From positions 44,200,001-44,264,000 of the forward strand of contig JARKIP010000010.1 in NCBI GenBank assembly GCA_029990175.1: a DNA stretch of 64,000 nucleotides, written 5' to 3'. How positions within the stretch are numbered: the first letter of the stretch is position 1; the number at the start of each line of letters is the position of its first letter. Below the pieces are notes generated by a model. It searched no databases and was not told the origin of the DNA. It saw only the letters and a program-made list of their open reading frames with translations. The DNA is from Petunia secreta. Its lineage: Eukaryota; Streptophyta; Magnoliopsida; Solanales; Solanaceae. Both the position numbers and the translations under genes were made by a program. Shown here piece by piece: positions 1 through 12,480 of the stretch.

Positions 1-519
1 CTCCAGTAAGAATTGCGAGTAGTGTGGCTGAAACACTAAGACTCTCTGATAGAGCTTGTAGTGCACTGTTCACTCACTCTTGGATGTTCGACAAAGAATT
101 GATTTTGTGCGTTAATCAGCCTAGTTTGCTCCATCGTTGCTTCACGCTGCCAAGTCAAGAAATCCCTAAGGATAACTTGCCAAGAATCCGACCCTGATTC
201 ACCTGCTCCCCTTCCGTTCCTCTCCACTCCCTGAAGCGGATATTCCCTTGAACCGTCTGGCCGCAAGGGTTGATCATGCTGAGAGTGAACGGCTTGAGGA
301 TTGTCGGCGGTTTCACTTCCCGCCCTCAGATTGACTCCATAAACCTATGGCCCAACAGGGCGTGACGTCTCTCCAACTGTCTAGTTTTTACTATTAGTAG
401 GGGTCCCATAAAGACGAGTGTTTCCTTCAACCATCTGGTCAAACATAGATTACGAATTGATCAAGATACCACAGCCTTGGAATAATCTCAATTGCTTGAG
501 CCCCATGATAGGCACCAAA
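1..519 (-). mobile_element. Internal 5' part of an LTR retrotransposon (leader and start of gag), cut by the window edge
   Basis: Read on the minus strand, this stretch lies just downstream of the LTR-like block at about 520-1061. It contains a short open frame at 266-36 (76 codons) rich in charged and polar residues, with a segment like the N-terminal region of plant retrotransposon gag proteins (TWQREATMEQTRLI). There is no recognisable enzyme domain because the element runs off the left edge. The assignment rests on position next to an LTR with a promoter and on gag-like composition, so the family (gypsy or copia) is not settled. Confidence 0.3.
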
Positions 520-1061
520 TAGTATAGCCTAAAATCGACTCTTAAGTTACATTTGAATTTGTATTTAGAGTTACAAGCAATCTGTTATATCAACGAAAGC
601 AGAACTTGATGGTAAAGAAAAAACTAGAACAAGGAAAGAGCAAGAGCAATATAATTGCTCTAATCATTAGTGTACAATTTGACAGAGTTTTGACATATCT
701 TTGTAAATGCCCATTATAGGGGTTAAGGGAGTATTTATAGTATTTCCCAACTGAAACGGCCCTCTGCATTTTTGAGGCCACGTGTTCCATGACTGGACGT
801 GGGAGGCGCACGATCTGGAACACATTTAATGCACGATCATGCGTGGTCATGATCACGGACGGTCTGATCTGATCCACTCGGACACTTCATGCCTCTTCAC
901 CCTCGGACGGTATTATACAAATTTGCGTCTTCGAAGACCTTCAGAGGCAACCATTACCTTCAGACTGTACAGTCTTTTTCTCTTATAATCTTCCATAATT
1001 TTGCAGTGTCCGTGACAGATTCTCACCAATACAATTTCAAGTTTAACTTGTTTGCCCAACA
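520..1061 (-). repeat. Probable LTR of the left-edge retrotransposon
   Basis: On the minus strand the block begins with TGTTGGGCAAAC (ending at 1061 on the plus strand). It carries a TATA box CTATAAATAC at complement 731-740, followed about 150 to 200 bases later by T-rich, polyadenylation-like sequence. This U3-TATA-R-U5 layout is typical of a plant LTR. The second LTR is outside the window, so the exact borders, especially the inner one near 520, are inferred. Confidence 0.4.
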
Positions 1062-1730
1062 ATTAACTAGCGGTGTTATGTAGGAAATAAAGTTCGATAA
1101 TAGATTAGAGTAATAGAGTTAGGTGTTTGGTTGCTATTTTTTGTTTCGACATTAGGAAGAGAATAAGGGATTTTGAAATAATGATCACAAGTTCACAACA
1201 TTAACAGACAAGATGTTATTTTCAGTTTTATTTACTTGTACCGCTAATTACCTCCCGTTAATGTCATCACCTTTTTATGATAGAAGTAAATTATAATAGA
1301 CTTTAACTATTAAGAAATTTTGTAATATAAAATTTTCATATTTTGAAGAATGTAATACTTATTTTGCTGTTATATATACTAAATATACATTATTTCAATT
1401 TCAGCAGAACTTCTATTTGATTGTTTATTTTAGCTTTTGCATATATTATGTTTGTTATCTTTTAATCACACATGACAATAGACCAGTAACTATATAGGAT
1501 AACAGACCATTATCTAATTTAAAACCAAACACAAAAATAATGATCTTCCACGTAGATATATAATCCTTACAGCATATGTACATGCCACCATAACTGGCGA
1601 TTGAAAGTATCGCTTCAATATTCAAGTGGCCAAGTCACAATGTGGGACTAAAATAACAGTACGAATACAAGATACACAGGATAATAATATCACCAGAAAG
1701 GAATCCATACTATGCCAGCTCTGGTCCTTG
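1062..1730. other. AT-rich spacer, 3' flank of the EHD1-like gene
   Basis: No open frame, repeat or RNA gene is recognised. Bases next to 1730 should hold the 3' UTR of the minus-strand EHD1-like gene. Several AATAAA-like runs occur in the AT-rich sequence, but none can be singled out as the poly(A) signal. Confidence 0.4.
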
Positions 1731-4700
1731 TCAATCATAAGGATTCCTGAAATTCTTGAGAAGATCAGGTATGTCATAACCAAGCATATCATCAACAGAT
1801 TGTATCAATTTGGGCTTCAACTTCTCAAACTTATCAATGTTATAACCACTCAGAGCTTCCCTGAAGTGTTCGACATTAGGAAAATCCCCAGCTGGGAGAC
1901 GGTATTCCTTTTGAATCTGTTTTAATGAGTTGGAAATTAATACAAAAAACTAAAGCTCCGCATAAGAATTGAAAGTGCATGTACTGCAGGTTAGTTCTCA
2001 GCATGCATGCATGTTGAGTGAATATGTACGTGCAGACTTAGGGGGGAGAGAGAGAGAGAGACCTTTGCAAATACATCTTCCAAGTTATCAATAAGTTTCT
2101 GCTGGGTCTTGGCTTTGCCTATCATAGCAGGCATCTCCTTTTTCAGATGACTTATAATGTAAGAATGTATCTTGGCAGATCTAGCACGTTTAACAAATTC
2201 ATTTATCTGCACAAAATATAGCCTGTTATTATCATCATATCAAACAAATTAGATACACAGTCAATGAGCAGTAAAATATTGACTCCATTAATGAAGACTG
2301 TTAACTTACACGACGATCACAAGCCTTCTTCGGTATGTCTTTCAAGTCTGTAAGGAGATCATCTTGTTCCTTTTCAAAAAGTTCTTTTCCAATTGGCCCT
2401 GTAGCAGCCTCATTTATTGGTTTGTCATTAAATGATCTGTAAAGTCAAATACCATATTTTAGTGGAACTCCAGAAAGCGATAAAACTTCATCATATTTTA
2501 CATCGAAGTGGACAATGCCAGAAGTACTAAACATTATGACCCTATAAAAACAAAATAGGACATGAATAAGCGTATTAGATATCCACATCTAGAGCGTGCA
2601 CGTTTATATCTACCCTCAAGTATGAGAGGAAAAGGTGCGCTGTGGGTGGAATATCTCAAAAAACTGTTCGCAAGATGACTCAAACACCGCCTTTATACAA
2701 CAAAAGAAGATCTCATCTCATATCCACTACCAAAAGTTTGACACAAGATGCAATTGATCACCACATATTGAAGACATCGGGCAAATCATGGATATTCACA
2801 TTCCTAAAATAACACTTATTGGTTTATGATTGAATCTCAGAGGCATTCTTATTCTTCTTCATGAACCATTTGTCGACAGGGAACTCCAAGATACACAATC
2901 ACATTTGAGATTGAAAAAAGGGGCCAAATGTAAGTATGTCCTTTTTACACCTTTCCCATGTTTCAACATCATTGTAAAGTAGTAATTAATTCCTTGTTGA
3001 ATTTGCACATTAAAGGCTTTTCCTGATTAAGGAAGAAGCCTAGAAGGCAGAACTCTGAACTAAGCCCAAAGGCTAGATCCCATCCCACTTCGAACTTTAT
3101 GTTTCAAGTACGTTGGCATTTGATTTTCACCATAAAGAGGGAACCCCGGTAAAAAAAAAAGGCTTGCTTCTTTCTTGATGGTTGAACGGAATCAAGCCCA
3201 AGGGCAATAGCTGACATTGTTGAATTAGCTGACAGAAGAAGCGAAAGGTATTCTGATTTAAGTTCACCCAATACTCTAAGCCCTTATTCTTGAAAAATAG
3301 GCATATGGGTGATAAGGAACTTGAAAGAGGCATGGACAACCGCTTTTTAGTATTCGTGTTCGCCTTCTTTCTTCCTTCCCTTCCACACGGAAGGATCATG
3401 GGGTTCTCCCAACATACATATCCGGGGGTGCAACTGTTTAGTAGGCAAGGATCTGAACGGGCGGATCCCAGGTCGAATTCCTGACCTATTCGTTTCAGCC
3501 TTAGAGGATTGAGCCTTTTGAGAGCACCGCACTGCGATTGAATGGCGGATTTCAATGATGAAGAGAAAAGTCTAGTTCTCTTTTCATTTGAAAGGGGAAT
3601 GGATGTCTTATTGAGAGTGATTACGGAAGAACCTTTTCATAGAGGAGAGCGATAGGCCGGTTTGAAGAGCAAGCTTGAAAATAAATGGAGAGGTCATTCA
3701 TTCATAGCAGAAAAAGCGCTCACTCACTCGTATCTGAAAACGCAGGCGGGGGGCTCTCTATCCTTAAGATAAGATTTTTTTCATTCTTAAAAGCCTTCTT
3801 GTATTAGTTTGTGAACCTAAATCGCACTTTGTTGGCTAGAATATTGCATTGAAATTAGTTTGAACTAAAAGTAAAAATACAGAAATCATACCCAATGTAG
3901 ACACGCGCAACTTCAGGGGTATTTAGAACTTTTCCTAGCGACCACATCAATGCTCCGTAAACCCTCATAAGCTGAAGTTGACACCAATAATAAAATCAAA
4001 TTGTAGTGAAGTCCAGAAAGGGGTGGAAAACATAAAGTAGCCAAAAAGAATCCTGCCTTACTTGTTGAGTATCTACTTGATCAGCCTTGTTCAGAACCAC
4101 CCGTATCTTATCATCATGGCCTCGAAGAGATGCAATCACACGTTTAAATTCATCACTTATATCAAGTTTGTGGGGATCAAACAAAAGCAGAATGAGATCA
4201 GACTTAGCAGCAAACCAAGATGTCACGCCGGTAAAATCATAGCTCCTCTGTGTCCGTTGCTTTTCACCTGATAGAACCCCAGGAGTATCCACAAATGTGA
4301 TGTGCTCCAACAGCTAACATGAGAAAGAGGGGGGGGGGGGGGGGGGAGTTGGAAAAAATGTTCAGTCTCGCAAGTTTCTGCAAAAGCTCTGACCATTTTA
4401 TACATGAGTAGAAATGAGCAGCATAACTCACAGGATGCGGCATTTGAGAACACTCAAACTTTGACAAAAATGCAGTTCCAAATGTTGTCAGACCGCTAAA
4501 TGGCATATCTGCTTGAACAGCAATTGTGTTCCCTGGAATACTCCTTTCGTCAGGTCCATTCTGTACAATACAGGGTCAAAAGGGAACACCAATCTAACAA
4601 AAGATTTAGCATAACAATATTTGAGAAAACTATTATAAAAAATGAATGGAAATAGTCCCGTTCTTCCATAAAAAAATGCCTTGCTTTAACTAGAAAAACT

Positions 4701-7700
4701 ATGCAAAGTATTCGACCTGACTCCTTGAAATAATAACAGAAAGGTTAAATGATATCTTTCAAAAGATAAGTATAATAAATTGGAAAGCCGTCATTCTAAA
4801 GCTAGAGCACACTATTTCCGCACAACCTCAAACGGAAAAGGAAGGCGTTCAACTCAGGAAGAGAACAATAATAGTTCTCTTCTGTTCAGCACCATAATCT
4901 AAAAGGGATTGTAAACAAGTGACCACACTGGTTAGCAGGAATAAGGATAGTGAAAAACTGAAAATACCATGACAACCACAAATCTGTCTGTCGTAGGCTC
5001 TGGTCCAATGTGAGCACCTATACACAGATAAGGAGGATGTCAACAGGAAGCTATGAATGAACAAAGAAGAGCACATAATAAACGAGGAGAAGAACTTTTG
5101 CCAACCTGGATAACTTGTTCGAAGTAAATGCTTAATAAATGTTGTTTTTCCTGTTGAGTATTGACCCAAAAGCATAACCATTGGTTTGGCATCGAAATCA
5201 CTATTTGTCTGCCATCCACAGCACATTAATAAAGCAATCAGTGGCTTCTTTATCACTTTTTCATACGAAAGAGAACATAATTGAATAGAAGAAATATAAC
5301 GAAGAAGTTCCTCTTCCTACTTGGAAATAAGCACAACTAATATGAAATGCACCACCTATGGCCTACCAGTAATGGAGAGACAAAATCATTAAAGCGATAT
5401 GCTACTTCGAGTGGCTTTAGTTTTTGGATGTACAACTTCTTCAGCCCATCGATTATCGAAGTGACAGCAGCTAAAGGGACCTGAGGGTTGACGAAAAGAG
5501 CCAAGCATCATTTAAAGAGTAAACACAGAAAAAAAGTATCATTAAACACGCCATGAAATGCTATAGGATGTATAGGGGAGATTTAAGGGAAGGGAAATTT
5601 CAATGCAATAAGTAGTCAAAAGCGAAAAGCGGAAAAAAGCACCAATGTCCATTGGAGCATCAAGCACAAAGCAAAATTAAAGCATGGGCTTTACTGAAGA
5701 AAAGCGTTACTGAAGAAAAAATAGAAATGTAATGCAAGAAAATGTACTAAAAACATAAAAAATTAGTAATTATTTGGACAAAAGAATGGGAAATATAATT
5801 AAGTTAAATATATGTCATTGTGCCATTAAAGACAGAACCCATTGGTTAAGGTGCACAGGTGTAAGCACCTTGACGACTACACTAAAGCGCCAATTAAGCG
5901 AGGCGAAGCACACAATCATGGGATTACCGAGCCTCGGGGATTAAACAATCCTTTTAACAATGCTGAAATTCAGTAAGTAGTTTATAACGTCAAATCAAAC
6001 AACTAGCTCCTAATGGATAAGGACAAAGATGCTTGTTGACAAATTGGCTTGAAAGGTAAAACATCCAATATGACTTTACTTTGAGATTGCCAAATTGGTT
6101 TATAATTGTAACTTATGAAAGTTATTCAGAATATTATTGCTTTTAACAAGTCAAATGCGTCACATAATTCCGGATGGAGAGAGTAAGTGGCAGGTATTGA
6201 ATATCAGTTTGACGTGGCACAATTGGAAAGCACGTCATCTGAAAAACAGATTACACAACTGGCTAGCAGAAAAGATATTGACCAACTGAAAGTGCAGAGG
6301 TCTGGGATTTTATAAATAAAGTACAAGGGTAACCACCTTACCTTCTTTACAGATGTTGATGATTTAAACCAATTAGCTGTAACGGAGGACTGCGCTGCGG
6401 GATTTCCTGCTTTCCATTCCAAGTTGTTAGACAGAGAAATCCATCTACCTCCCCATCTCAATTCCCCAATAATTACTAAGAAAAACGATATAAGAAAGAA
6501 ATCGTATGTAGTATGACTGAGGTAAAATTACCATTCTGTTCAGGTTCAGTTTTAGCCGTCCGCTTCTTCTTCTGTATTATAGAAAATGTAAGTCTGAAGC
6601 ACCACAGAAATGAAAGCTAACCAACCGGGAAAGCGCATGTAGCATGCTTACAGCTAGAAGTACATCCAGACCTTCCAAGGTAGGGGGTTGCAAATTTTCA
6701 AAGTCAACTGCCATAATTAAAATTGTTCTAACTTAAGATCAGTATATGACAACAATGCTGCAGGCTGCAGCTAAAGAAAGTGAATCCAGGGCATTTCAAG
6801 GAATCAGCTAGTTTGCCAGCGATCGCAATTTAGAGAAGACCAGTGTTGCTCGCGTACAGTTCTAAAATGAAGAGTTTTAAAGTATGCTATTTACCTTCTA
6901 GATTTAAGAGATCACTGGTTACTGGATGGCCAGCTTGAGCCAAAGAGACCAACTAATTGCCAGTAAAAACAAAGAAACTTTGTCTTAGGTGGATTATAAT
7001 TAAATAACAGGTTGAAGTGCGAGTTCATAAAGAACTCGTACCTGCATTGCAGTGATGAATTCTCTTAAACCAAGGAAGCCTTGCCGTTTGGAATCTGCAA
7101 TTGCCCACACCTTAGGAAAAGAAGAAAAGGAAAACAAATATGTTGAAACTAAATTAGCGAGGAAACAAGAATTCAACAAAACTGGCACAAAAAAGGGAGC
7201 GATCTGATTTAGTAATAGGCTAATAGCTATAAATGCAAAAACATGCACAGCAGTATGAGGTGGACAACTGACTCCTAATAAAGCATAGTACTACTCATAA
7301 TAAAGGATCATATGAATTTGAAAGCTACATATTCTTGCAAAGAGCCAGTTAATATTGGGTACGATCCACTAAGAACTCTAAAAGTGATTAAAAGTAAGTA
7401 TCTTTTTAATTTTTTAGGTCAAACAGGGAGGAGGATTTACTTTTCCGTCCAATTCCATCCAATTCTATTTGGGTTTGTTTGCATCCAAACTTAGTTCCAG
7501 TTATCACTAGTCAACATGTACACACTTTATCCATCTGGTTCATTTCAGGTACAGTATTCAGTATTCACTGGAAAGTTTTACAAATAACTGCAAATGATTA
7601 GAAATGGTCCAACAACAGCCATTCCCATTTAACGGCATTTAAAGGGATGCCATGTCTTACATCCTCCATTTGAATATTATATTGCAGGTCACTGTCATTA

Positions 7701-10700
7701 GTTAGAAAATGGAGTTCACCCAAATACTTTCCAGTGTCTAGATTACAAGAATTCCATCAGTTAGGGAAGTTCAGATGGCAAAGTGCAACACTCCAGTTCA
7801 GTATTCCAAGTGCAACTAGTCAAACTGTCAATCGATCAACTATTCCTAAATCTCAAATAGCTGTGGTCTACTATATGAATGTGTCATCTACACTGGCCCA
7901 GGATCAATATGGTAACCAAATAGATAAACAAATAATTTTGCAATCCCATTTCGCTCCATCACTATACAGTTTATTTTTTAAGGAAATTTAGGGTTCTCTA
8001 ATTCTCACACTAATTCCTGCACAAACATAGCATCTTCCAGACAAACACTGGCCTAATATAAAATGCGACATTAAACTAAGTTTAATCTTGACTGTTGATA
8101 GCGCCAATATAAATCATTTGCTTTCCAATGTGCTATGCGCATTGTTCAGTTACATCAGCACTAATTTTGAAAGATTGTATGTCTTTTAAGATAACTTCCC
8201 TCTATGTTATTTTGAAACTACCTCATCTATTTTATCAACTTCAAATTCAGTCATCACAATATCACACCTACTGGCTGCTTCATGCAGTGTATGTAGGATA
8301 TGATTAAACCATCTCCGCGCAACGTTCTTTCCTAGACTTTCAGTATTCTACTTGTCCCTCTGTTGGACGTTTCTAATCTTGCATACTCTTGTATGACCTC
8401 AACCATTTCTACATCCGCATTTTGATGACATTGATCTTCTGCATATTTGGGAAGGTAGAGACCTGATATGCACTCTCATGTAACAAAATTTCTGGCTTAC
8501 GCCCAATAAAACTTGCCTTTCTCTTTGTTTGAGCTTCCAACTACAGAGTCCCAGAAAATCAAGATGACTCAATGAAATGAAGAACTGAAATAGAATTATG
8601 TCTCAGAAATAATTGAACACAAATTCCAGATATATATTTACACAATTATAACAGTTTAAGAATCACCAACAGAACATCCTTATCAACCCCAACCAATCCT
8701 AGAAACTTAAACTGCCACCAAAGATAAGAAAGAAGAACTTGCAAGAGACGCATCTGCTAGTCTGGTTGACAACATTCAATTCTGAAAAGTTTACATGGAT
8801 TGATTTAGATATTATGCGTTTGTTGAAATGAACAAGTAGAAGCTCACAGCTTGAAGAGCTTACCCTCCAATCTGAACATCAAAGTCTAATTAAGAGCTTA
8901 TTCAGGCTTACTGATTGAAGATTATTGGATAACAAATAATCAACAAAGGAACATCAGTCTCAAGTGTTTTCTTGAAATATATGAAACCAACTTTAAAGGG
9001 ATTAGAACTAATGACTTTTCAGATTTTGATGACAATAATGTCTAGGCCAACTGGCCTGGCAGACTGATACAGACAACGAGTACATGTGCTGGTGAACTTG
9101 CTCATGAAGGCTAGAGCAGATGAGGCAGAGTTAGAGGTAAGATTGCAATCTGACATCTCCAGGTTGGATTAGAAGTAATGAAAAATCATAGAGTAATTGG
9201 CAGACAACTAAGCTATTAGGAAAAAAAGAGGGACGATAAAAGAAAATGTTCCAACAATTGCAAGAGTTCAGATTGCAGAGAGCAACACTAAAGTTCAGTA
9301 TTCCATTCGATGTACTACTATCAAACTACCAAAAATCGATCAACTATTCCTAAACCTCAAATAGTTGGGGTCTATCATATGACTCCTTTGCATATCCTAC
9401 ACTGGTCCAGGATCCACATCGTAAAAAAATAGATAAATAAATAAGTTCACAAGCCCATTTCACTCCAATGTGATATAATTTAAACTTAATGGAAATGTAT
9501 CTTCTGGATGAACACCGGACGTAATACAAAATGCGAGAATAAACTGAGTTTAATCTTGACGATCAATAGTGCTGATATAGATCATTTGCATTACAATCTT
9601 TATGCTCATGCTCAGTTACATCAGCGTTGATTTTGAAAAATTGTTTGTCTTTTGAGATACTTCCTCTATGTGATTTTGAAACTACCTCATCTGTTTGATC
9701 AACTTCAAGGTTCAGTAATCACAATACCACACCTATTGACCGCTTCATGTTGATGTCTACGTAGGATATGACTAAACCATCTCATGCAACCTTCGCCCCT
9801 AGATTTTCTCAGTGTTCTACTTGTCCCTTGTTCCCGCTGTTGGATGTATCTACTCTTGCATATTCTTGTTTGACCGCGTATCCATTTTACATCCTCAATT
9901 TTTCAACATTGATCTGTGACAATATTTTGAAAGGTAGCTACCCGACATTCGCTCTCATTGAACACATTGTTGGCTTACGGTCCTATAAAACTTGCCCTTC
10001 ACAGTGTTGGGATTCCAGCTAATGGGTCCCACAATATTTGGATGACTCGGTGAAATAAAAAAACTGGAATAGGATTTTAAGGATATACATTCACACATTG
10101 ACATCATTTTAAGGATCGCAGGCACAATTCCCTTATTTGCCCAACCAAGCCTAACAGCTTAAACTACCACCAAGGATAAGAAACAAGAAGTTGCAGGAGG
10201 AGGCAGCTGATAATCTGGTTGACAGCAATCATTTCTGAAAAGGCTTTACATGGATTGATTCAGTTATTATGAGTTTATGAAGTGAGCAATTAGGAAAAAA
10301 TGTTGCCATCTTCAAAAAAAAAAAAAAAAAAGGAAAAAGAAATGAGCAACTAGAAGCTCACTGCTTGAAATGCTTCCCTCCAATCACTGAAGACCAGTAA
10401 TTCAGGCTTATTTTATGATACTATTCTAGATTGAAGATTATTGGATAACAAATACTTACTCAATAAGAGAACTCAATCTCAAGTGTTTTAAGAAATGAAT
10501 AATTGAATTGAGATATGTGAAACCAACTTTAAAGGGACTAGAACTACTGAAGTTTCAGTTTTTGAGGACAGTAATGTCCGGGGCCAACTTGCGACGGCCT
10601 GATACAGCCAACAAGTACAGGTGCCAGGTAAACTTGCTCATGAAGGCTAGAGCATATGATACAGAGTTCGAGGTAACATTCCAACTTGACATCTCCAGGT

Positions 10701-11753
10701 GGATTAGAAGTAATGAAGAAACATAGAGCATCAGCAGACTACTAAGCCATTAGGAAAACAAGAGGGACGATGAAAGAAAATGTTCCACTGACGCCCGTAA
10801 AGTTTTCTTACAACCTCATCAAAATTTAGCATAAAATAGTAAGCAAATAAGTGGAAAGATTAACTGAATGAGACATATAAGTCCAAAACAAACACGCGAC
10901 AAACAACAACTGCACCTCAGTCCTAGACAAGCTAGTGCCGGCTATATGAATCCTCACCGGCAATGTTACTCCATTTAAAGTCATCTCATACCAAATACAA
11001 TCCAAATATGAACAAAAAATATTATTTTATGACAAGGGAACACGCAGCCGCTACTCTTTGGATGCGCTCGGGGTAAACCCCGCTGGTGATGCAATAGCTT
11101 GCAAACAACGGAGGAGAGGTAACCCGCACTAGGCAAGCCTGGTGCAACGGGCTCAAACTTAGAGGTTCTCCATATTTACTAAACTTTAAAATCTCTGAAA
11201 GTCTAAACGACTCCTAGAAAGAATAATACCTACAATGTAAAAGTGCTAACATGTCTAAAGCATATTCTCAATTAGTAGGAGACAGAGTGCACAAATATAC
11301 ATTCTAAGGGCTGCTATTTAAGAATTAATCAGTAAGTTTTGAACTAAAAAGCATAATTTCAGGACACAGTGTCCCGAAGTTTTGAACTAAAAAACTGAAC
11401 TTCAGAACAGAGTGACTGAAAATGTAAATAGCAGCCGTTAGAGCGGCTATGTAGTGACATTTCCACATTAATAATCATCTCCAATTAGACAAAAGAAACA
11501 CACAATAAACCTGCTTGAGATCATGTCGAGGCAAATTAGACATGGAAAAGAACTTAATAGCATCGCCTCCAATGATACGTCCATCTCCATCTAATACAAA
11601 ATCCACTAATTATTACTCCTTTTGTTTCAATATAACGCTGTACAAATAAAAGATATAATTAATAATACCTGAATCAGCAAAATTAAACCATTGTTGATAG
11701 ATTTTTTCATGTTGTTTAGAGCAACGATTAATTGGACGAGTATCAAACTCCAT
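1731..11753 (-). CDS. EHD1: EH-domain-containing dynamin-family ATPase, EHD1-like (16 exons)
   Basis: Membrane-remodelling ATPase of endocytic recycling. Exons (complement): 11669-11753, 11511-11590, 7042-7110, 6895-6952, 6652-6707, 6532-6571, 6342-6406, 5367-5480, 5106-5208, 4968-5017, 4432-4560, 4062-4313, 3892-3971, 2310-2436, 2063-2206, 1731-1916. All have GT/AG borders and sum to 1638 nt, giving 545 aa, the usual length for plant EHD1. Visible motifs: EF-hand loop DSDGDG near residue 27, a second EF-hand-like ADSKRQGFLGLREF at 60-73, P-loop GQYSTGKT at 204-211, DTPG at 292-295, NKAD at 358-361, and a basic linker KKKR before the GTPase-like fold. The EH domain is N-terminal, as in plants, whereas in animals it is C-terminal. 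The ATG at 11753 opens the EF-hand exon in frame. Intron 2 is 4.4 kb and intron 13 is 1.5 kb, both enlarged by foreign DNA. An alternative acceptor for exon 7 is described in the findings. Confidence 0.93.
3015..3770. other. Probable mitochondrial DNA insertion (NUMT) in intron 13 of the EHD1-like gene
   Basis: Base composition changes sharply here: visibly higher GC with purine-rich strings such as GGAAGAAGCC, GAGAGCGATAGG and GGCGGGGGGC, against the AT-rich intron on both sides. That texture is typical of plant mitochondrial intergenic DNA. The open frames in it (3127-3555 minus, 3290-3484 plus) match nothing I know and are probably chance frames of GC-richer DNA. Borders are estimated from composition; the left one may be interrupted by the A-run at 3151-3160. 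Confidence 0.5.
7770..9250 (-). mobile_element. Decayed RTE-type LINE remnant, copy A of a tandem duplication (intron 2)
   Basis: This matches 9265-10790 along most of its length, with many substitutions and small indels. Read on the minus strand, the part near 8200-8560 resembles the C-terminal reverse-transcriptase region of plant RTE LINEs (a degraded GKFYW-like string). The 'GGGGTCTA-TATGA' style block near 7860-7890 is a common RTE 3' region signature. No frame remains open. The assignment is by remembered family signatures and is moderate at best. Confidence 0.45.
9265..10790 (-). mobile_element. Decayed RTE-type LINE remnant, copy B of the tandem duplication (intron 2)
   Basis: This is the second copy of the unit at 7770-9250, in the same orientation. 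The last 270 bases (about 10515-10790) align closely with 8980-9240, including the shared AACTTGCTCATGAAGGCTAG. On the minus strand near 9990 the string GKFYRTV is readable, the usual start of the RTE 'KGKFYRT' block, which copy A has lost. An A-run at about 10314-10332 lies inside the copy. It is not coding. Confidence 0.45.
10905..11165. repeat. Unclassified GC-rich repeat-like segment in intron 2
   Basis: This stretch is GC-richer than the surrounding intron. It contains a small inverted motif (CGGGGTAAACCCCG near 11069) and a tract reading GGTAACCCGCACTAGGCAAG. The 10930-10985 part has the GGCTATATGAATCCTCA signature often seen near RTE LINE 3' ends, so this may be another fragment of the same family. 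No coding potential is seen. Confidence 0.3.
11304..11441. mobile_element. Small MITE-like element with 17-bp inverted ends
   Basis: The left arm at 11304-11320 (CTAAGGGCTGCTATTTA) and the right arm at 11425-11441 are inverted copies with one mismatch, about 138 bp outside to outside. The interior has an imperfect direct repeat around AAGTTTTGAACTAAAAA. No transposase is present, so it would depend on another element. A target-site duplication is not clear, and the superfamily is not assigned. Confidence 0.5.
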
Positions 11754-12480
11754 TTTTCCTATCTCTGCGCCCTTATTTTAGGTTCCGCTGTTTTTATTTT
11801 CGCACTCTTTCTTTTTACATATTTTATTACTTAAGCTAGTTAACTGCGAATAAAATGGCAGGCTAGTTTAATTGCTATAAATAGTTAGTAATATCGTGTA
11901 TCTATTTTTAGTAGCAGTTGTGTGCATTTATATCTTTGGTTTTATTGTTCATCAACCATACAATATTGCAAAAACGATAATTTCGTAAGTAGGTTATTAA
12001 TTAGTACTAATGTCTCTGATCTCCATGGTGATTTGTTAGTTCCTTTGTTATGTTTTTGTGACACTATTTTATTTTTAATCTATGAGATAATTAAAATAAC
12101 AATCAGTCAACTCACCCTCAGTTTTTATAGTCAATATACACAAAAGCGAATATACAGTGTGTACAAACGATAGCATAGGTATACAAATGGTCTCCTTACG
12201 TATACATAATATTTACACCCAAAAATATTTGTGTATAATATATAAACACATTTTTTCAGTTATTTTCAGTGTATACACACATTTTTTTTACAGTGTATAC
12301 ATATTTTAATAGAATAAAAATTTTATACATCCATTTATCCAAACCAAAAAAAAAAAAAAAAAAAAAGGAGGTAAAGGCTCGACGGAACAGCAGTCCCCGT
12401 CACCGGAGCAGTAGTAGAGGGGAGAAAACACAGCAATGGTGGCACAGCAGCAGATCGGACCGGCTCGGATCGGTTGAATG
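11754..12480. promoter_or_regulatory. 5' flank of the EHD1-like gene
   Basis: These are the bases upstream of the minus-strand start codon at 11753. I see no clear TATA box on the minus strand within 150 bases. The sequence becomes AT-rich, then has an A-run at about 12343-12366, followed by a GC-richer block (12370-12450) that abuts the hAT remains. The promoter call is by position only. Confidence 0.35.

Noticed and set aside
3127..3555. 142-codon minus-strand frame in intron 13 of the EHD1-like gene
   Set aside because: It is in the GC-richer, mitochondrial-looking insertion, matches no known protein and overlaps frames on the other strand; probably chance.
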